Source of the DNA: Paradevosia sp036499825 | GTDB lineage: Bacteria; Pseudomonadota; Alphaproteobacteria; Rhizobiales; Devosiaceae | Length of the DNA stretch: 64,000 nt | Assembly: GCA_036499825.1 (NCBI GenBank) | Contig: DASYCZ010000036.1 | Location: 20,888-84,887, forward strand | Direction of reading: 5' to 3' | Part shown: positions 51,945 through 59,524 of the stretch, one piece after another | Layout: each line of letters opens with the position of its first letter | Numbering within the stretch: position 1 is the stretch's first letter | Made by a program: the position numbers and the translations under genes | The notes under the pieces: model-generated | Seen by the model: only the letters and a program-made list of their open reading frames with translations | Told to the model about the DNA's origin: nothing | Database searches by the model: none

Positions 51945-52573
51945 TTGTACATGCTTTCGGTGGCATCGATCCGCGGCAATTGCGCGGTCATCTTGAACAG
52001 GTGCACCAGGACGTTGGCGAAACCGCGCGCATCGTCGATGGCTTTATGGGTGTGCTCGATATGGCCGTACCATTCGGCCGGGGCACGCTGCATGCCCCAT
52101 TGCAGATAGGGGGCGCCGCGCAGCGTACCCGCCATGGTGTAAAGACAGACGCCGCCGCCACGGAAAATCTGGCGCCCCGCATAGGGGCCGCCGAGACAAC
52201 GGGTCTGGGCGTAGTGGTCGAGATAGTGATCCATCCACGGCCCGTCGAACATGATGGGGGCGGCGGCGAAAACGCGAAACCCCGGCAGGCCCTCGACCCA
52301 GTCGGCATAGCGCGCCATCACCTTTTCGGGCGGCTGCGGATCGGTGGTGGCCGCCACCCAGGCCTCGGGCTGGGTTTCCCACCACGCCATGGTGCGGGGA
52401 TCCTGGTGCCGGTCGGGGCGCGGCGTGAGGTTGGCCTCGAACTCGCCCAGCACCGTGCCGTCATAATCCATCGCGACGCTGGCAAAGCTCAGCATCGAAT
52501 TGCGCAACGGCGAATGGCCGTCGGTCTCGATATCGGTGACGACGAAGGTGGTCTGGGGCTGTTCCTCGGTCAT
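51941..52573 (-). CDS. DEDD-type 3'-5' exonuclease, between pheS and pheT
   Basis: 210 residues with the DnaQ-like fold. Motif I is TFVVTDIETDGHSP (Asp and Glu, about 10-23), motif II includes FAAAPIMFDGPWMDHYLD (Asp near 100), and motif III is HTHKAIDDARGFANVLVHL (His and Asp, DEDDh). It probably trims RNA or DNA 3' ends in the cytosol. ATG 52573 overlaps the pheS stop by one base and its stop overlaps the pheT ATG, so it is a co-translated member of the pheST operon. The paralogue class (RNase T/oligoribonuclease/DnaQ) cannot be fixed by eye. Confidence 0.85.
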   Translation of the reverse strand: MTEEQPQTTFVVTDIETDGHSPLRNSMLSFASVAMDYDGTVLGEFEANLTPRPDRHQDPRTMAWWETQPEAWVAATTDPQPPEKVMARYADWVEGLPGFRVFAAAPIMFDGPWMDHYLDHYAQTRCLGGPYAGRQIFRGGGVCLYTMAGTLRGAPYLQWGMQRAPAEWYGHIEHTHKAIDDARGFANVLVHLFKMTAQLPRIDATESMYK

Positions 52574-53709
52574 CAGCTCGAAAGCCCCCCGAACAGCGTC
52601 GGCAGGTCCAGCGGCCTGAACCCGTAGTGGTCGAGCCAGCGCTTGTCGGCGTCGAAGAAGGCGCGCAGGTCCGGCATGCCGTATTTCAGCATGGCGATGC
52701 GGTCGATTCCGATGCCCCAGGCGAAGCCCTGATAGACGTCGGGATCGAGGCCGCAATTGCGCAGCACATTGGGATGCACCATGCCGCAGCCCAGGATTTC
52801 CAGCCAGTCCGAGCCCTGGCCGATGCGGATCTCATTGCCCGAACGATCGCATTGCACGTCGACCTCCATCGACGGCTCGGTGAAGGGGAAGAAGCTTGGG
52901 CGGAAGCGCGTGGTGACGCTTTCAACCTCGAAGAAGGCCTTGAGGAATTCCTCCAGCACCCAGCGCAACTGGCCGATATGGCTGTGCTTGTCGATCACCA
53001 GGCCCTCGACCTGGTGGAACATGGGCGTGTGCGTCTGGTCGCTGTCATTGCGATAGGTGCGGCCCGGGATGATTACGCGGATGGGGGGCTCCATGACGCC
53101 GGTCAGGTAACCGGCCGCCGGCTTGTCGTTGCCGCCGCGCTGCATGGTGCGGATCTGCACGGGGGAGGTATGGGTACGCAAGACGCGCTTCACCCCATCG
53201 GGCGAGGGCGCCATGAAGAAGGTGTCGTGCATTTCGCGCGCCGGATGGCCTTCGGGGAAATTCAGCGCGGTGAAATTGTAATAGTCGGTCTCGATATCGG
53301 GGCCTTCGGCGATGGAAAAGCCCATGTCGGAGAAGATGGCGGTGATCTCGTCGATCACCTGGCTCACCGGATGGATGCGACCCTCGGCGGTGGGAGCCGC
53401 CTGCAGCGGCAGGGTGACGTCGAGGGTCTCGGCCTTGAGGCGGGCATCCAGCGCCTGCTTTTCGAGAGCGGTGGCGCGGCTTTCGATCAGCCCGGAAATT
53501 TCGGTCTTCAGCGTATTGATGGCGGCGCCGGCGCTCTTGCGCTCATCGGGCGCCATGGCGCCGAGCGAGGCCAGCAGCAGCGAGATCGAGCCCTTCTTGC
53601 CGAGCGCTGCGACGCGCACCGCCTCCAGCGCGCCGCTGTCGGCGGCGGCCGCGATGGCGCCGGTCAATTCGGCGCCGAGGTTTTCGAGCTGGGACTGAAG
53701 GTTCGACAT
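52573..53709 (-). CDS. pheS: Phenylalanyl-tRNA synthetase alpha subunit
   Basis: 378 residues, somewhat longer than E. coli PheS. N-terminal coiled coil (about 1-90), then class II motifs: HPVSQVIDEITAIFSDMGF, LRTHTSPVQIRTM (motif 2), FHQVEGLVIDKHSHIGQLR, PSFFPFTEPSMEVDVQC and FAWGIGIDRIAMLKYG (motif 3). It binds Phe and ATP. ATG 53709 (MSNLQSQLEN) follows the conserved start; the frame is open for 27 codons upstream, through the terminator region. Confidence 0.97.
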   Translation of the reverse strand: MSNLQSQLENLGAELTGAIAAAADSGALEAVRVAALGKKGSISLLLASLGAMAPDERKSAGAAINTLKTEISGLIESRATALEKQALDARLKAETLDVTLPLQAAPTAEGRIHPVSQVIDEITAIFSDMGFSIAEGPDIETDYYNFTALNFPEGHPAREMHDTFFMAPSPDGVKRVLRTHTSPVQIRTMQRGGNDKPAAGYLTGVMEPPIRVIIPGRTYRNDSDQTHTPMFHQVEGLVIDKHSHIGQLRWVLEEFLKAFFEVESVTTRFRPSFFPFTEPSMEVDVQCDRSGNEIRIGQGSDWLEILGCGMVHPNVLRNCGLDPDVYQGFAWGIGIDRIAMLKYGMPDLRAFFDADKRWLDHYGFRPLDLPTLFGGLSS

Positions 53710-53773
53710 GGGGCTTCCCGTTGGCAGGCGGCGTTCTGGTGCGGAATTCTGGCGTGTGGCTTGGTAGCAAACG

Positions 53774-53835
53774 AAAAAGCCCCGCACCATCCCGAAAGGG
53801 ACGCTGCAAGGCTTTGAATTGACCTCAGCGGGGCT
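53774..53835 (-). terminator. Terminator or attenuator between rplT and pheS
   Basis: On the minus strand AGCCCCGC (53835-53828) pairs with GCGGGGCT (53785-53778) and is followed by TTTTT. The 42-base loop holds a second hairpin (GTCCCTTTCGGGAT). It lies 12 bp after the rplT stop and 65 bp before the pheS ATG. A partial terminator that tunes pheST is possible. Confidence 0.6.
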
Positions 53836-53846
53836 GAGCTGGAGAT

Positions 53847-54251
53847 TTACGCGGCGGTGACGCGGGTATGGGTCGTGGCTTCCACGTCCTTGAGATACCC
53901 GAGCGCTGCCTTGGCCTTTTCGACCAGGACGCCGAACGCGGCGGGCTCATTGATCGCGAGATCGGAGAGCACCTTGCGATCGACCGCAACCTCAGCCTTG
54001 CTGAGGCCGTCGATAAATCGGCCATAGGTCAGGCCGTGATCGCGCACGGCGGCGTTGATGCGCTGGATCCACAGAGCGCGGAAGTTGCGCTTCTTGACGC
54101 GGCGATCGCGGTAGGCGTACTGGCCGGCCTTTTCCACTGCCTGCTTGGCAATGCGGATCGTCGACTTGCGACGACCATAATAGCCCTCGGCGGCCTTGAG
54201 GACTTTCTTGTGGCGGGCGTGGTTGGTTACGCCTCTTTTAACGCGTGACAT
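53847..54251 (-). CDS. rplT: 50S ribosomal protein L20
   Basis: 134 residues: VKRGVTNHARHKKVLKAAEGYYGRRKSTIR at the start (in two parts), RDRRVKKRNFRALWIQRINAA and YGRFIDGLSKAEVAVDRKVL. Full length with a short alphaproteobacterial tail (ATTHTRVTAA). It binds 23S rRNA early in 50S assembly and often represses its own operon. 26 bp after rpmI. Confidence 0.98.
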   Translation of the reverse strand: MSRVKRGVTNHARHKKVLKAAEGYYGRRKSTIRIAKQAVEKAGQYAYRDRRVKKRNFRALWIQRINAAVRDHGLTYGRFIDGLSKAEVAVDRKVLSDLAINEPAAFGVLVEKAKAALGYLKDVEATTHTRVTAA

Positions 54252-54277
54252 GGGTCAGGTTCCTTTCTGGCGTATGA

Positions 54278-54478
54278 TTAGCGGTTATAGGGCATGTACC
54301 ACTTGACCAAGCCCGCATCACCCTTGCTGAGCACCTTGGTGCCGCGGTTGGTGCGGATGTACTTGGCGTTGTGGCTGCTCAAACGGTGCCGCTTGCCGGA
54401 AACGCCGGCCTTGACGAGGCCCGACGCACTGAACCTGAAGCGCTTCTTGGCGCCCGATTTGGTCTTCATCTTGGGCAT
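54278..54478 (-). CDS. rpmI: 50S ribosomal protein L35
   Basis: 66 residues: PKMKTKSGAKKRFRFSASG, HRLSSHNAKYIRTNRGTK and VLSKGDAGLVKWYMPYNR, the standard sequence. ATG 54478 matches the family start; the frame is open upstream but not coding. First gene of rpmI-rplT(-pheS-exonuclease-pheT). infC, often its partner, is 1.5 kb upstream with other genes between. Confidence 0.98.
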   Translation of the reverse strand: MPKMKTKSGAKKRFRFSASGLVKAGVSGKRHRLSSHNAKYIRTNRGTKVLSKGDAGLVKWYMPYNR

Positions 54479-54827
54479 TTTGCGTGTCCTACAGTGTTTG
54501 GATCGGCCTTTGGGGCCTATCGCATTCAAAGACCGCCACGGCATGCCTTTCGGCCGGGCGGTCCGGAGAAGTTGCGCTGTATAAGGTGAGACGCGGCGGA
54601 TGGCAAGGGGCCAGTGAGCCCGCTGCGCCCAGCCAAACCCGGTCACCTTTTGGAAACAGGCTCACTTAGGCGAAACCAAGTATAGCTTAAGTATTCGTGT
54701 TCCCAAAACCTCGCCATCGATCATGTCTGGAGTTAATCAAGATGTCCATTATTTAATTTTCGCTGCCCTTGCATGAACCATTTTGCGGAATATCTTTCAG
54801 TTGTTCTACCAAGAAAGGAACACTGAA

Positions 54828-55109
54828 ATGATCAAGAACAAGATTATCGCTCTCGCCGCCGTCGCTCTCCTTGCTGGTGCCGCTGCACCGGCTTTCGCGG
54901 ACGACACCCCGTATTCCAACGGTAGCGATGCGGGCTGGAACCAGTTCATCAAGCAGGGCGTGATCGCCAACCTGCAGCAGCAGGGCGTGAACGCCACGGA
55001 CGCCGAACGTTGGGGCCAGTATGTGCGCGCCTATGTGAAGCTGCCGAACGGCACCACGCAGCAGCAGTTCTTCGACCCCGACACCCTGGCCCCGGTCAAC
55101 CTCGGCTAA
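54828..55109 (+). CDS. Small secreted protein of unknown function
   Basis: 93 residues. Signal peptide MIKNKIIALAAVALLAGAAA ending APAFAD, then a short mature domain of about 70 residues with GSDAGWNQFIKQGVIANLQQ, DAERWGQYVRAYVKLP and FFDPDTLAPVNLG. No cysteines are in the mature part. AAAGGAA precedes ATG 54828. It lies alone and divergent from rpmI, in a locally AT-rich intergenic region that probably holds both promoters. No family recognised. Confidence 0.72.
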   Translation: MIKNKIIALAAVALLAGAAAPAFADDTPYSNGSDAGWNQFIKQGVIANLQQQGVNATDAERWGQYVRAYVKLPNGTTQQQFFDPDTLAPVNLG

Positions 55110-55155
55110 GTGATGCCTTCGCGGCCGAGGCCGCGGGGAACTGAGTGACTGAACG

Positions 55156-55192
55156 ATTCGACAGCGCGACCGGATTAACCTGGCCGCGCTGC
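55156..55192 (+). terminator. Candidate terminator hairpin after the small secreted protein
   Basis: ACAGCGCGACCGG pairs with CCTGGCCGCGCTG around ATTAA, but the T-run is weak (GTGCTTTCAG). It lies about 50 bp after the stop of the secreted protein and between it and the convergent hxlR gene. Confidence 0.35.
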
Positions 55193-55240
55193 CGTGCTTT
55201 CAGGGGATAGGGGCGCGCCCGGCGCCCATCCTCCTGCCGG

Positions 55241-55642
55241 TCAGGCCGGCGGCAAAGCCCTCGGCACGGCCATAACGCTCGCCGCCGCATCGAAGCGTGC
55301 CCGCGAGGCTTCCATCAGCGGCCAGGTTTCGAGCGCGAAATCGCGCAACGACCGCAGCGCCAGGAGCAACTGGCGGCCCAAATCCGTCAGTTCATATTCG
55401 ACGCGTGGCGGGATGATGGGAAAGAAGGTCCGCGTGATGAGGCCCTCGCGTTCGAGGCTCCTCAGGGTTTCGGCCAGCATCTTTTGCGAGATGCCGCCGA
55501 TCTGGCGGCGCAGTTCATTGAACCGGCGCTTGCCGTCGATGAGCTGGACGACGACCAGGACAGTCCATTTGTCGCCGATAAGGGATAGAATTTCGCCGAC
55601 CGGTCGAAAATCGACCGGACCGCTGATGATCTGGGTTGTCAA
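55241..55642 (-). CDS. HxlR-family transcriptional regulator
   Basis: 133 residues. The HxlR winged helix is typical: ILSLIGDKWTVLVVVQLIDG, RRFNELRRQIGGISQKMLAETL, LEREGLITRTFFPIIPPRVEYELTDLG (in two parts). No N-terminal Cys of the HypR redox type is seen. The start is TTG 55642 with GGAG 9 bases upstream, overlapping an AT-rich stretch (ATATATATTTTGACA) likely to hold the promoter. The target is unknown; it lies between infC and rpmI. Confidence 0.88.
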   Translation of the reverse strand: MTTQIISGPVDFRPVGEILSLIGDKWTVLVVVQLIDGKRRFNELRRQIGGISQKMLAETLRSLEREGLITRTFFPIIPPRVEYELTDLGRQLLLALRSLRDFALETWPLMEASRARFDAAASVMAVPRALPPA

Positions 55643-55853
55643 AATATATATCTCCGGTTGCCCGGGACTCGCCGAAACGGGTCTCTGAATGCTTTGCGAT
55701 ATGGGACCGGCCTGAGGTCAATTCCAGAAGGCGCGCAGAATCTTGTGGCCAATCGGGGCCGAATTTTGTGCGTCGGGCCGGATTAAGAAATGTTAATCCA
55801 GCGGTCATGAACGCGCCGAAGGCCCGCCATGCCCGTGTCATAAACAAGTCACA

Positions 55854-55881
55854 AACAAAAAGGCGAGCCGTCGGGCCCGCC
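55854..55881 (-). terminator. Rho-independent terminator of infC
   Basis: On the minus strand GGCGGGCC pairs with GGCTCGCC (one G:U) around CGAC, followed by TTTTTGTTTG. It lies about 70 bp after the infC stop. Confidence 0.75.
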
Positions 55882-55905
55882 CTTGCGTTCAAATTGTCGT
55901 GCCTC

Positions 55906-55950
55906 GCCTCGCTTGGTGCCACCAGCGCCTCGCTTGGCGCCACCAGCGCC
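55906..55950 (-). repeat. 21-bp tandem repeats directly after the infC stop
   Basis: Two 21-bp units (55906-55926 and 55927-55947) differ at one base. They resemble the last codons of infC (GCGCCAAG/GCGCCCAAG), and on the minus strand they continue the infC frame after its stop codon, reading Gly-Ala-Gly-Gly-Ala/Thr-Lys-Arg twice. Confidence 0.75.
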
Positions 55951-56487
55951 TTACTTGGGCGCCAGCACCATCACCATCTGGCGGCCTTCCGAGCGCGGGC
56001 TCGATTCGACCTTAGCCTTCTCCTCCAGCTGGTCGCGCACCTTCAGCAGCAGTTCCATGCCCAGCTCCTGGTGGGCCATTTCACGGCCGCGGAAGCGCAT
56101 GGTGACCTTGACGCGATCGCCATCTTCCAGAAAGCGGTGCACCGCCTTCATCTTGGTCTCGTAGTCATGCGTGTCGATGTTCGGCCGCAGCTGGATTTCC
56201 TTGACCTCGATGACCTTCTGCTTCTTGCGGGCCTCGGCAGCTTTTTTCTGCGCGGCATACTTGAAGCGGCCGAGATCCAGGAACTTGGCGACCGGGGGAA
56301 CGGAATTCGGCGAAATGATCACGAGGTCGAGCCCGGCTTCCTGCGCCATGGCCAAGGCCTCGCGGGTGCGGACGACCCCCTTGTTCTCTCCTTCGGCGTC
56401 GATCAGCTGGACGTCGGGGGAGGAGATATCCTCGTTGGACAGCGGCCCATCTTTCTGGGGCGCGACGGGTCTCATGGGACGACGAAT
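55951..56487 (-). CDS. infC: Translation initiation factor IF-3, probable AUU start
   Basis: 178 residues. N-domain: GPLSNEDISSPDVQLIDAEGENKG (in two parts), ALAMAQEAGLDLVIISPNSVPPVAK; linker KYAAQKKAAEARKKQKVIEVKEIQLRP; C-domain with HDYETKMKAVHRFLEDGDRVKVTMRFRGREM and the end GRQMVMVLAPK. AAGGA lies 9 bases before an ATT at 56487, while the next ATG (56475) has no ribosome-binding site. AUU initiation is the known autoregulatory feature of infC. IF-3 keeps 30S subunits free and checks start codons. Confidence 0.96.
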   Translation of the reverse strand: MRRPMRPVAPQKDGPLSNEDISSPDVQLIDAEGENKGVVRTREALAMAQEAGLDLVIISPNSVPPVAKFLDLGRFKYAAQKKAAEARKKQKVIEVKEIQLRPNIDTHDYETKMKAVHRFLEDGDRVKVTMRFRGREMAHQELGMELLLKVRDQLEEKAKVESSPRSEGRQMVMVLAPK

Positions 56488-56676
56488 GGCAAGCGATCCT
56501 TGTGTTGACTTGGGGAAGGGCTGGAAAACCACCATTAAATCGGACTGGCGGGTGAAGAAGTCAACAGGCAAACACCAGAGCGTGCGGCAATTTCACCGCC
56601 ATCCGCCTCGCCGTAGCGGTTGCGCCACAGCCGGGGCTCCGGCTAGACCGGCATGCCCGGCGCACAGGAGACCATG

Positions 56677-57450
56677 ATGACGGATGCAGAAATCACCAGC
56701 CTGAGCGTGGGCACCGGCGCCGAGGCGCGCCCCATCGCGGTGGCGCGACGGGCCGGCAAGGCGCCCGGCATCTTCTGGCTCAACGGCTTCAAATCCGACA
56801 TGGGCGGCCAAAAGGCGGTGGCGCTCGATGCCTATGGGGCCACGCAGGGGCTGGCGGTCACCCGCTTCGATTATTCCGGGCATGGGCGCTCGGGCGGCGA
56901 TTTTCTCGACGGTACGGTCAGCCGCTGGCTGGAAGAGGCGCTGGCGGTGTTCGCCCTGACGGAGGGCCCGCAAATCGTGGTCGGCTCATCGATCGGCGGC
57001 TGGATCGCGCTGCTGCTCAACCGCGCCCTCAGGCAGCGCCGCGAGGGCCGGGTCAAGGCGCTGATCCTGATCGCGCCGGGCGTGGATGCCACTCATGAAC
57101 TGATGACCAACAAATTCACCCCGCTGGAGCGCCGCTCGCTCGAGGAAAACGGCTTTGCCGAACGGCCCTCGCAATATTCGGCCGAGCCTTATGTCTATAC
57201 GCGCAAGCTCATCGAGGACGGCGACCGGCACCTTTTGTTTCCCGGCGTCATCGAAACCGGCTGCCCGGTGACGATCCTGCAGGGCGGGCAGGACCCCGAC
57301 GTGCCGCAGGCGCGGGCGCTGAAACTGGTGTCGCACCTGTTGCACGACCCCGTCACGCTGACGCTCATTCCCGATGGCGACCACCGTCTCAGCCGGCCCG
57401 AGGACCTGCGGCGGCTGGAGGAAGCCGTCGGCCGGGCCGTGGCCGAATAG
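56677..57450 (+). CDS. Alpha/beta hydrolase
   Basis: 257 residues. FWLNGFKSDMGGQKAVALDAYG, VTRFDYSGHGRSGGDFLDGT (oxyanion region), the nucleophile elbow VVGSSIGGWIALLLNRAL (GxSxG, Ser about 110), an Asp after ILQGGQDPDVP and the final His in IPDGDHRLSRPEDL complete the catalytic triad. It resembles the palmitoyl-thioesterase/ABHD10-like serine hydrolases. Cytosolic. ATG 56677 has AGGAG about 7 bases upstream. It is divergent from infC. Confidence 0.9.
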   Translation: MTDAEITSLSVGTGAEARPIAVARRAGKAPGIFWLNGFKSDMGGQKAVALDAYGATQGLAVTRFDYSGHGRSGGDFLDGTVSRWLEEALAVFALTEGPQIVVGSSIGGWIALLLNRALRQRREGRVKALILIAPGVDATHELMTNKFTPLERRSLEENGFAERPSQYSAEPYVYTRKLIEDGDRHLLFPGVIETGCPVTILQGGQDPDVPQARALKLVSHLLHDPVTLTLIPDGDHRLSRPEDLRRLEEAVGRAVAE

Positions 57451-57456
57451 GCGCCT

Positions 57457-57984
57457 TTATGCCACCTCGCGCGGCGCGGCATTGCGCATGCGCAGCATGG
57501 AAAAGCCCAGGCTCGAAGCCTTGACGGCATCGTGGAGCGCCCAGAGGCCGGGAAGGACCCGGAGTTCGGCGCCGGCGGCGGCCAGCGCGCCGGGCAGATC
57601 GCGCTGCACCGCCATGCCGAGCGGGGTCACCGCCGCGGCGCTGACGAAATAGCCGGCATTATGGTCGTGCGAAACGAACCCATCGGTTGAAAACCGATAG
57701 ATATAGAGCTGCGCCGTCTCGACCCGATCGAGCCAGCCGGCCTCGATGGCGACCACCGGCCGGCCCTCGGGCATGAAGCGCGCCACATCATCGGGATGAG
57801 AATCAGGGGCCGCAAAGAAGGTGACGCGCGGACAGTCGCGCGGCAGCAGGTAGTTGCGCAGTTTCCCCGGCGCGATGGCCCAGACGACCGGCATGGGCGT
57901 ATAGGCCGACGGACGCGGCTCGAAGCGGGCAATGCCGGGCGTCTCCCCCACATGGTAGAGAGGCAGGCCGGCACCGCCCGTCAT
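57457..57984 (-). CDS. DUF6886-like protein
   Basis: 175 residues: LPLYHVGETPGIARFEPRPSAY, PVVWAIAPGKLRNYLLPRDCPRVTF, VVAIEAGWLDRVETAQLYIYRF and FVSHDHNAGYFVSAAAVTP. The order matches the uncharacterised DUF6886 family as I know it. The ATG overlaps the stop of the GNAT gene (ATGA), so it is last in the five-gene operon. Confidence 0.72.
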   Translation of the reverse strand: MTGGAGLPLYHVGETPGIARFEPRPSAYTPMPVVWAIAPGKLRNYLLPRDCPRVTFFAAPDSHPDDVARFMPEGRPVVAIEAGWLDRVETAQLYIYRFSTDGFVSHDHNAGYFVSAAAVTPLGMAVQRDLPGALAAAGAELRVLPGLWALHDAVKASSLGFSMLRMRNAAPREVA

Positions 57985-58646
57985 TGGCCCAGCTTCCGCA
58001 CCTGCCGGCCTTCGGCATCGAAATTGGCCGGCTCCAGCCACGTCTCGAAGCGTTTCCGCATCTCGGGCCATTCGCCATCGAGCATGGAGAACCAGGCGGT
58101 ATCGCGGTTCTGGCCCTTGACGATCATGTGCTGGCGGAAAATGCCCTCATGGGTAAAGCCGAAGCGCTGGGCGGCGCGCTTGCTGGCCTCATTGCCATTG
58201 TTGCACTTCCATTCGAAGCGCCGGTAGCCGAGATCATCGAACACATAGTGGGCGAAGAGGTATAGGGCCTCCGTGGCAAGCCGCGTTCTTGCCGCTCCCC
58301 TGCCCCAGAGCACGCCGCCGATCTCGATGACGCCATCCTTGGGCTCGATGCGCATCAGCGTCTGCTGCCCCAGCGCCCGGCCGCTTGCCCGGTCGATGAC
58401 CGCGAAGGTCAGCGGGTCGGATTTCTGCATGGCGGCTTCGATTCTCTGGCGCATCTCGGCGACCGAAACCGGCGGTTCGCTCAGCAGCCAGCGATAGCGG
58501 CTGCCATCGTCATCGGTCGTTGCCTCGAACAGGTCCTCGGCATGCTGGGGCCGGACCGGCTCCAGGCGGCAATAGCGGCCTTCGAGCGTGACGCGTTCGG
58601 GCAGCGCGGCGGCATGTAGACCGCTCAGCGGCGTGGAGGCGCTCAC
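57981..58646 (-). CDS. GNAT family N-acetyltransferase (RimJ/RimL-like)
   Basis: 221 residues. RVTLEGRYCRLEPVRPQHAEDLF, ALGQQTLMRIEPKDGVIEIGGVLW, TRLATEALYLFAHYVFDDLGYRRFEWKCNNGNEASKRAAQRFGFTHEGIFRQHMIVKGQ (in parts) are typical of RimL/RimJ-like GNATs acting on protein N-termini or small amines. The start is a GTG at 58646 within the GTGA that ends the SDR gene; the frame is open further upstream as antisense-like sequence. Confidence 0.88.
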   Translation of the reverse strand: MSASTPLSGLHAAALPERVTLEGRYCRLEPVRPQHAEDLFEATTDDDGSRYRWLLSEPPVSVAEMRQRIEAAMQKSDPLTFAVIDRASGRALGQQTLMRIEPKDGVIEIGGVLWGRGAARTRLATEALYLFAHYVFDDLGYRRFEWKCNNGNEASKRAAQRFGFTHEGIFRQHMIVKGQNRDTAWFSMLDGEWPEMRKRFETWLEPANFDAEGRQVRKLGQ

Positions 58647-59524
58647 CGGAACAGCTCGTGCTGGGTGAAGATCGCCGTCAGCCCTTCGCGATAGCTGGGA
58701 TAGAGCAGCTCGATCCCCAGCGCCTTCTTGATGGCGGCGTTGGAGACGCGCTTGTTGTCCGAATAAAAGGAGCGGGCCATGGGGGTCATCTCCGCGGTTT
58801 CGAAAGCGACTTCCGGCGGTGGCTCGGTGCCCTCGAGAGCGGCGGCGAATTCGACGACGTCCTGGGGCGGGGCCGGCAGGTCGTCGGTGAGGTTGAAGGT
58901 GCCGCCCAGACGCCGTTGCGCCGCCAGCGCCGTCACCCGGCCGATATCCTCGACATGGATGCGGTTGAAAACCTGGCCCTTCTTGACGATGCGCCGGGCG
59001 GTGCCATCGAGGAGCTTGTCGAAGCTCGACCGGCCCGGCCCATAAATGCCCGAAAGGCGCAGGATCAGCAGCGGCACGCCGCGGGCCGCGGCATAATCCT
59101 GCCAGTACTGCTCGACCGCGACGCGATCGCGCGAGCGCTGGTTGACGGGATGGCGGGTGGCGGTCTCGTCGATCCAGGCGCCGCCGAAATCGCCATAAAC
59201 GCCGACGGTGGAATAATAGCAGAGCCATTCGAGCCCGCCGGCCCGGTCGAGATCGTCGCGGTGCCGGGCCAGCACCGGGTCGGCGCCGGCGCTGGGAGCG
59301 ATGGAGCTCACCACATGGCTGGCGCCCCGCAGATCCGCACCGAGCGTTGCGCCGGGCTGTTCGCCATCAAACACATGGGCGGCGATGCCGCCGTTTGCGA
59401 GGCGCGCCACCGCTTCGGCCGAGCGGCTGGTGCCCGCAAGGGTCAGGCCCCCGGTTTCGTCCGCGCGCAGCGCATCGATGGTGGCCTGGGCGGAGTAACC
59501 GAGGCCGAAGAAAAAGCCGTTCAT
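58643..59524 (-). CDS. NAD(P)-dependent SDR / epimerase-like protein (YeeZ-like)
   Basis: 293 residues. The N-terminal GFFFGLGYSAQATIDALRA is a shortened Rossmann glycine motif (G-L-G-Y-S-A). Then LCYYSTVGVYGDFGGAWIDE, SRDRVAVEQYWQDYAAA, LRLSGIYGPGRSSFDKL and RIHVEDIGRVTALAA are typical of extended/atypical SDRs. Substrate unknown. It overlaps queG (ATGA) and the GNAT gene (GTGA). Confidence 0.87.
   Translation of the reverse strand: MNGFFFGLGYSAQATIDALRADETGGLTLAGTSRSAEAVARLANGGIAAHVFDGEQPGATLGADLRGASHVVSSIAPSAGADPVLARHRDDLDRAGGLEWLCYYSTVGVYGDFGGAWIDETATRHPVNQRSRDRVAVEQYWQDYAAARGVPLLILRLSGIYGPGRSSFDKLLDGTARRIVKKGQVFNRIHVEDIGRVTALAAQRRLGGTFNLTDDLPAPPQDVVEFAAALEGTEPPPEVAFETAEMTPMARSFYSDNKRVSNAAIKKALGIELLYPSYREGLTAIFTQHELFR

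Noticed and set aside
53710..53790. A Phe-containing leader peptide (ATG GTG CGG GGC TTT TTC) ahead of pheS
   Set aside because: Only two Phe codons, in the same frame as pheS and inside the terminator T-run, with no ribosome-binding site. It looks accidental.
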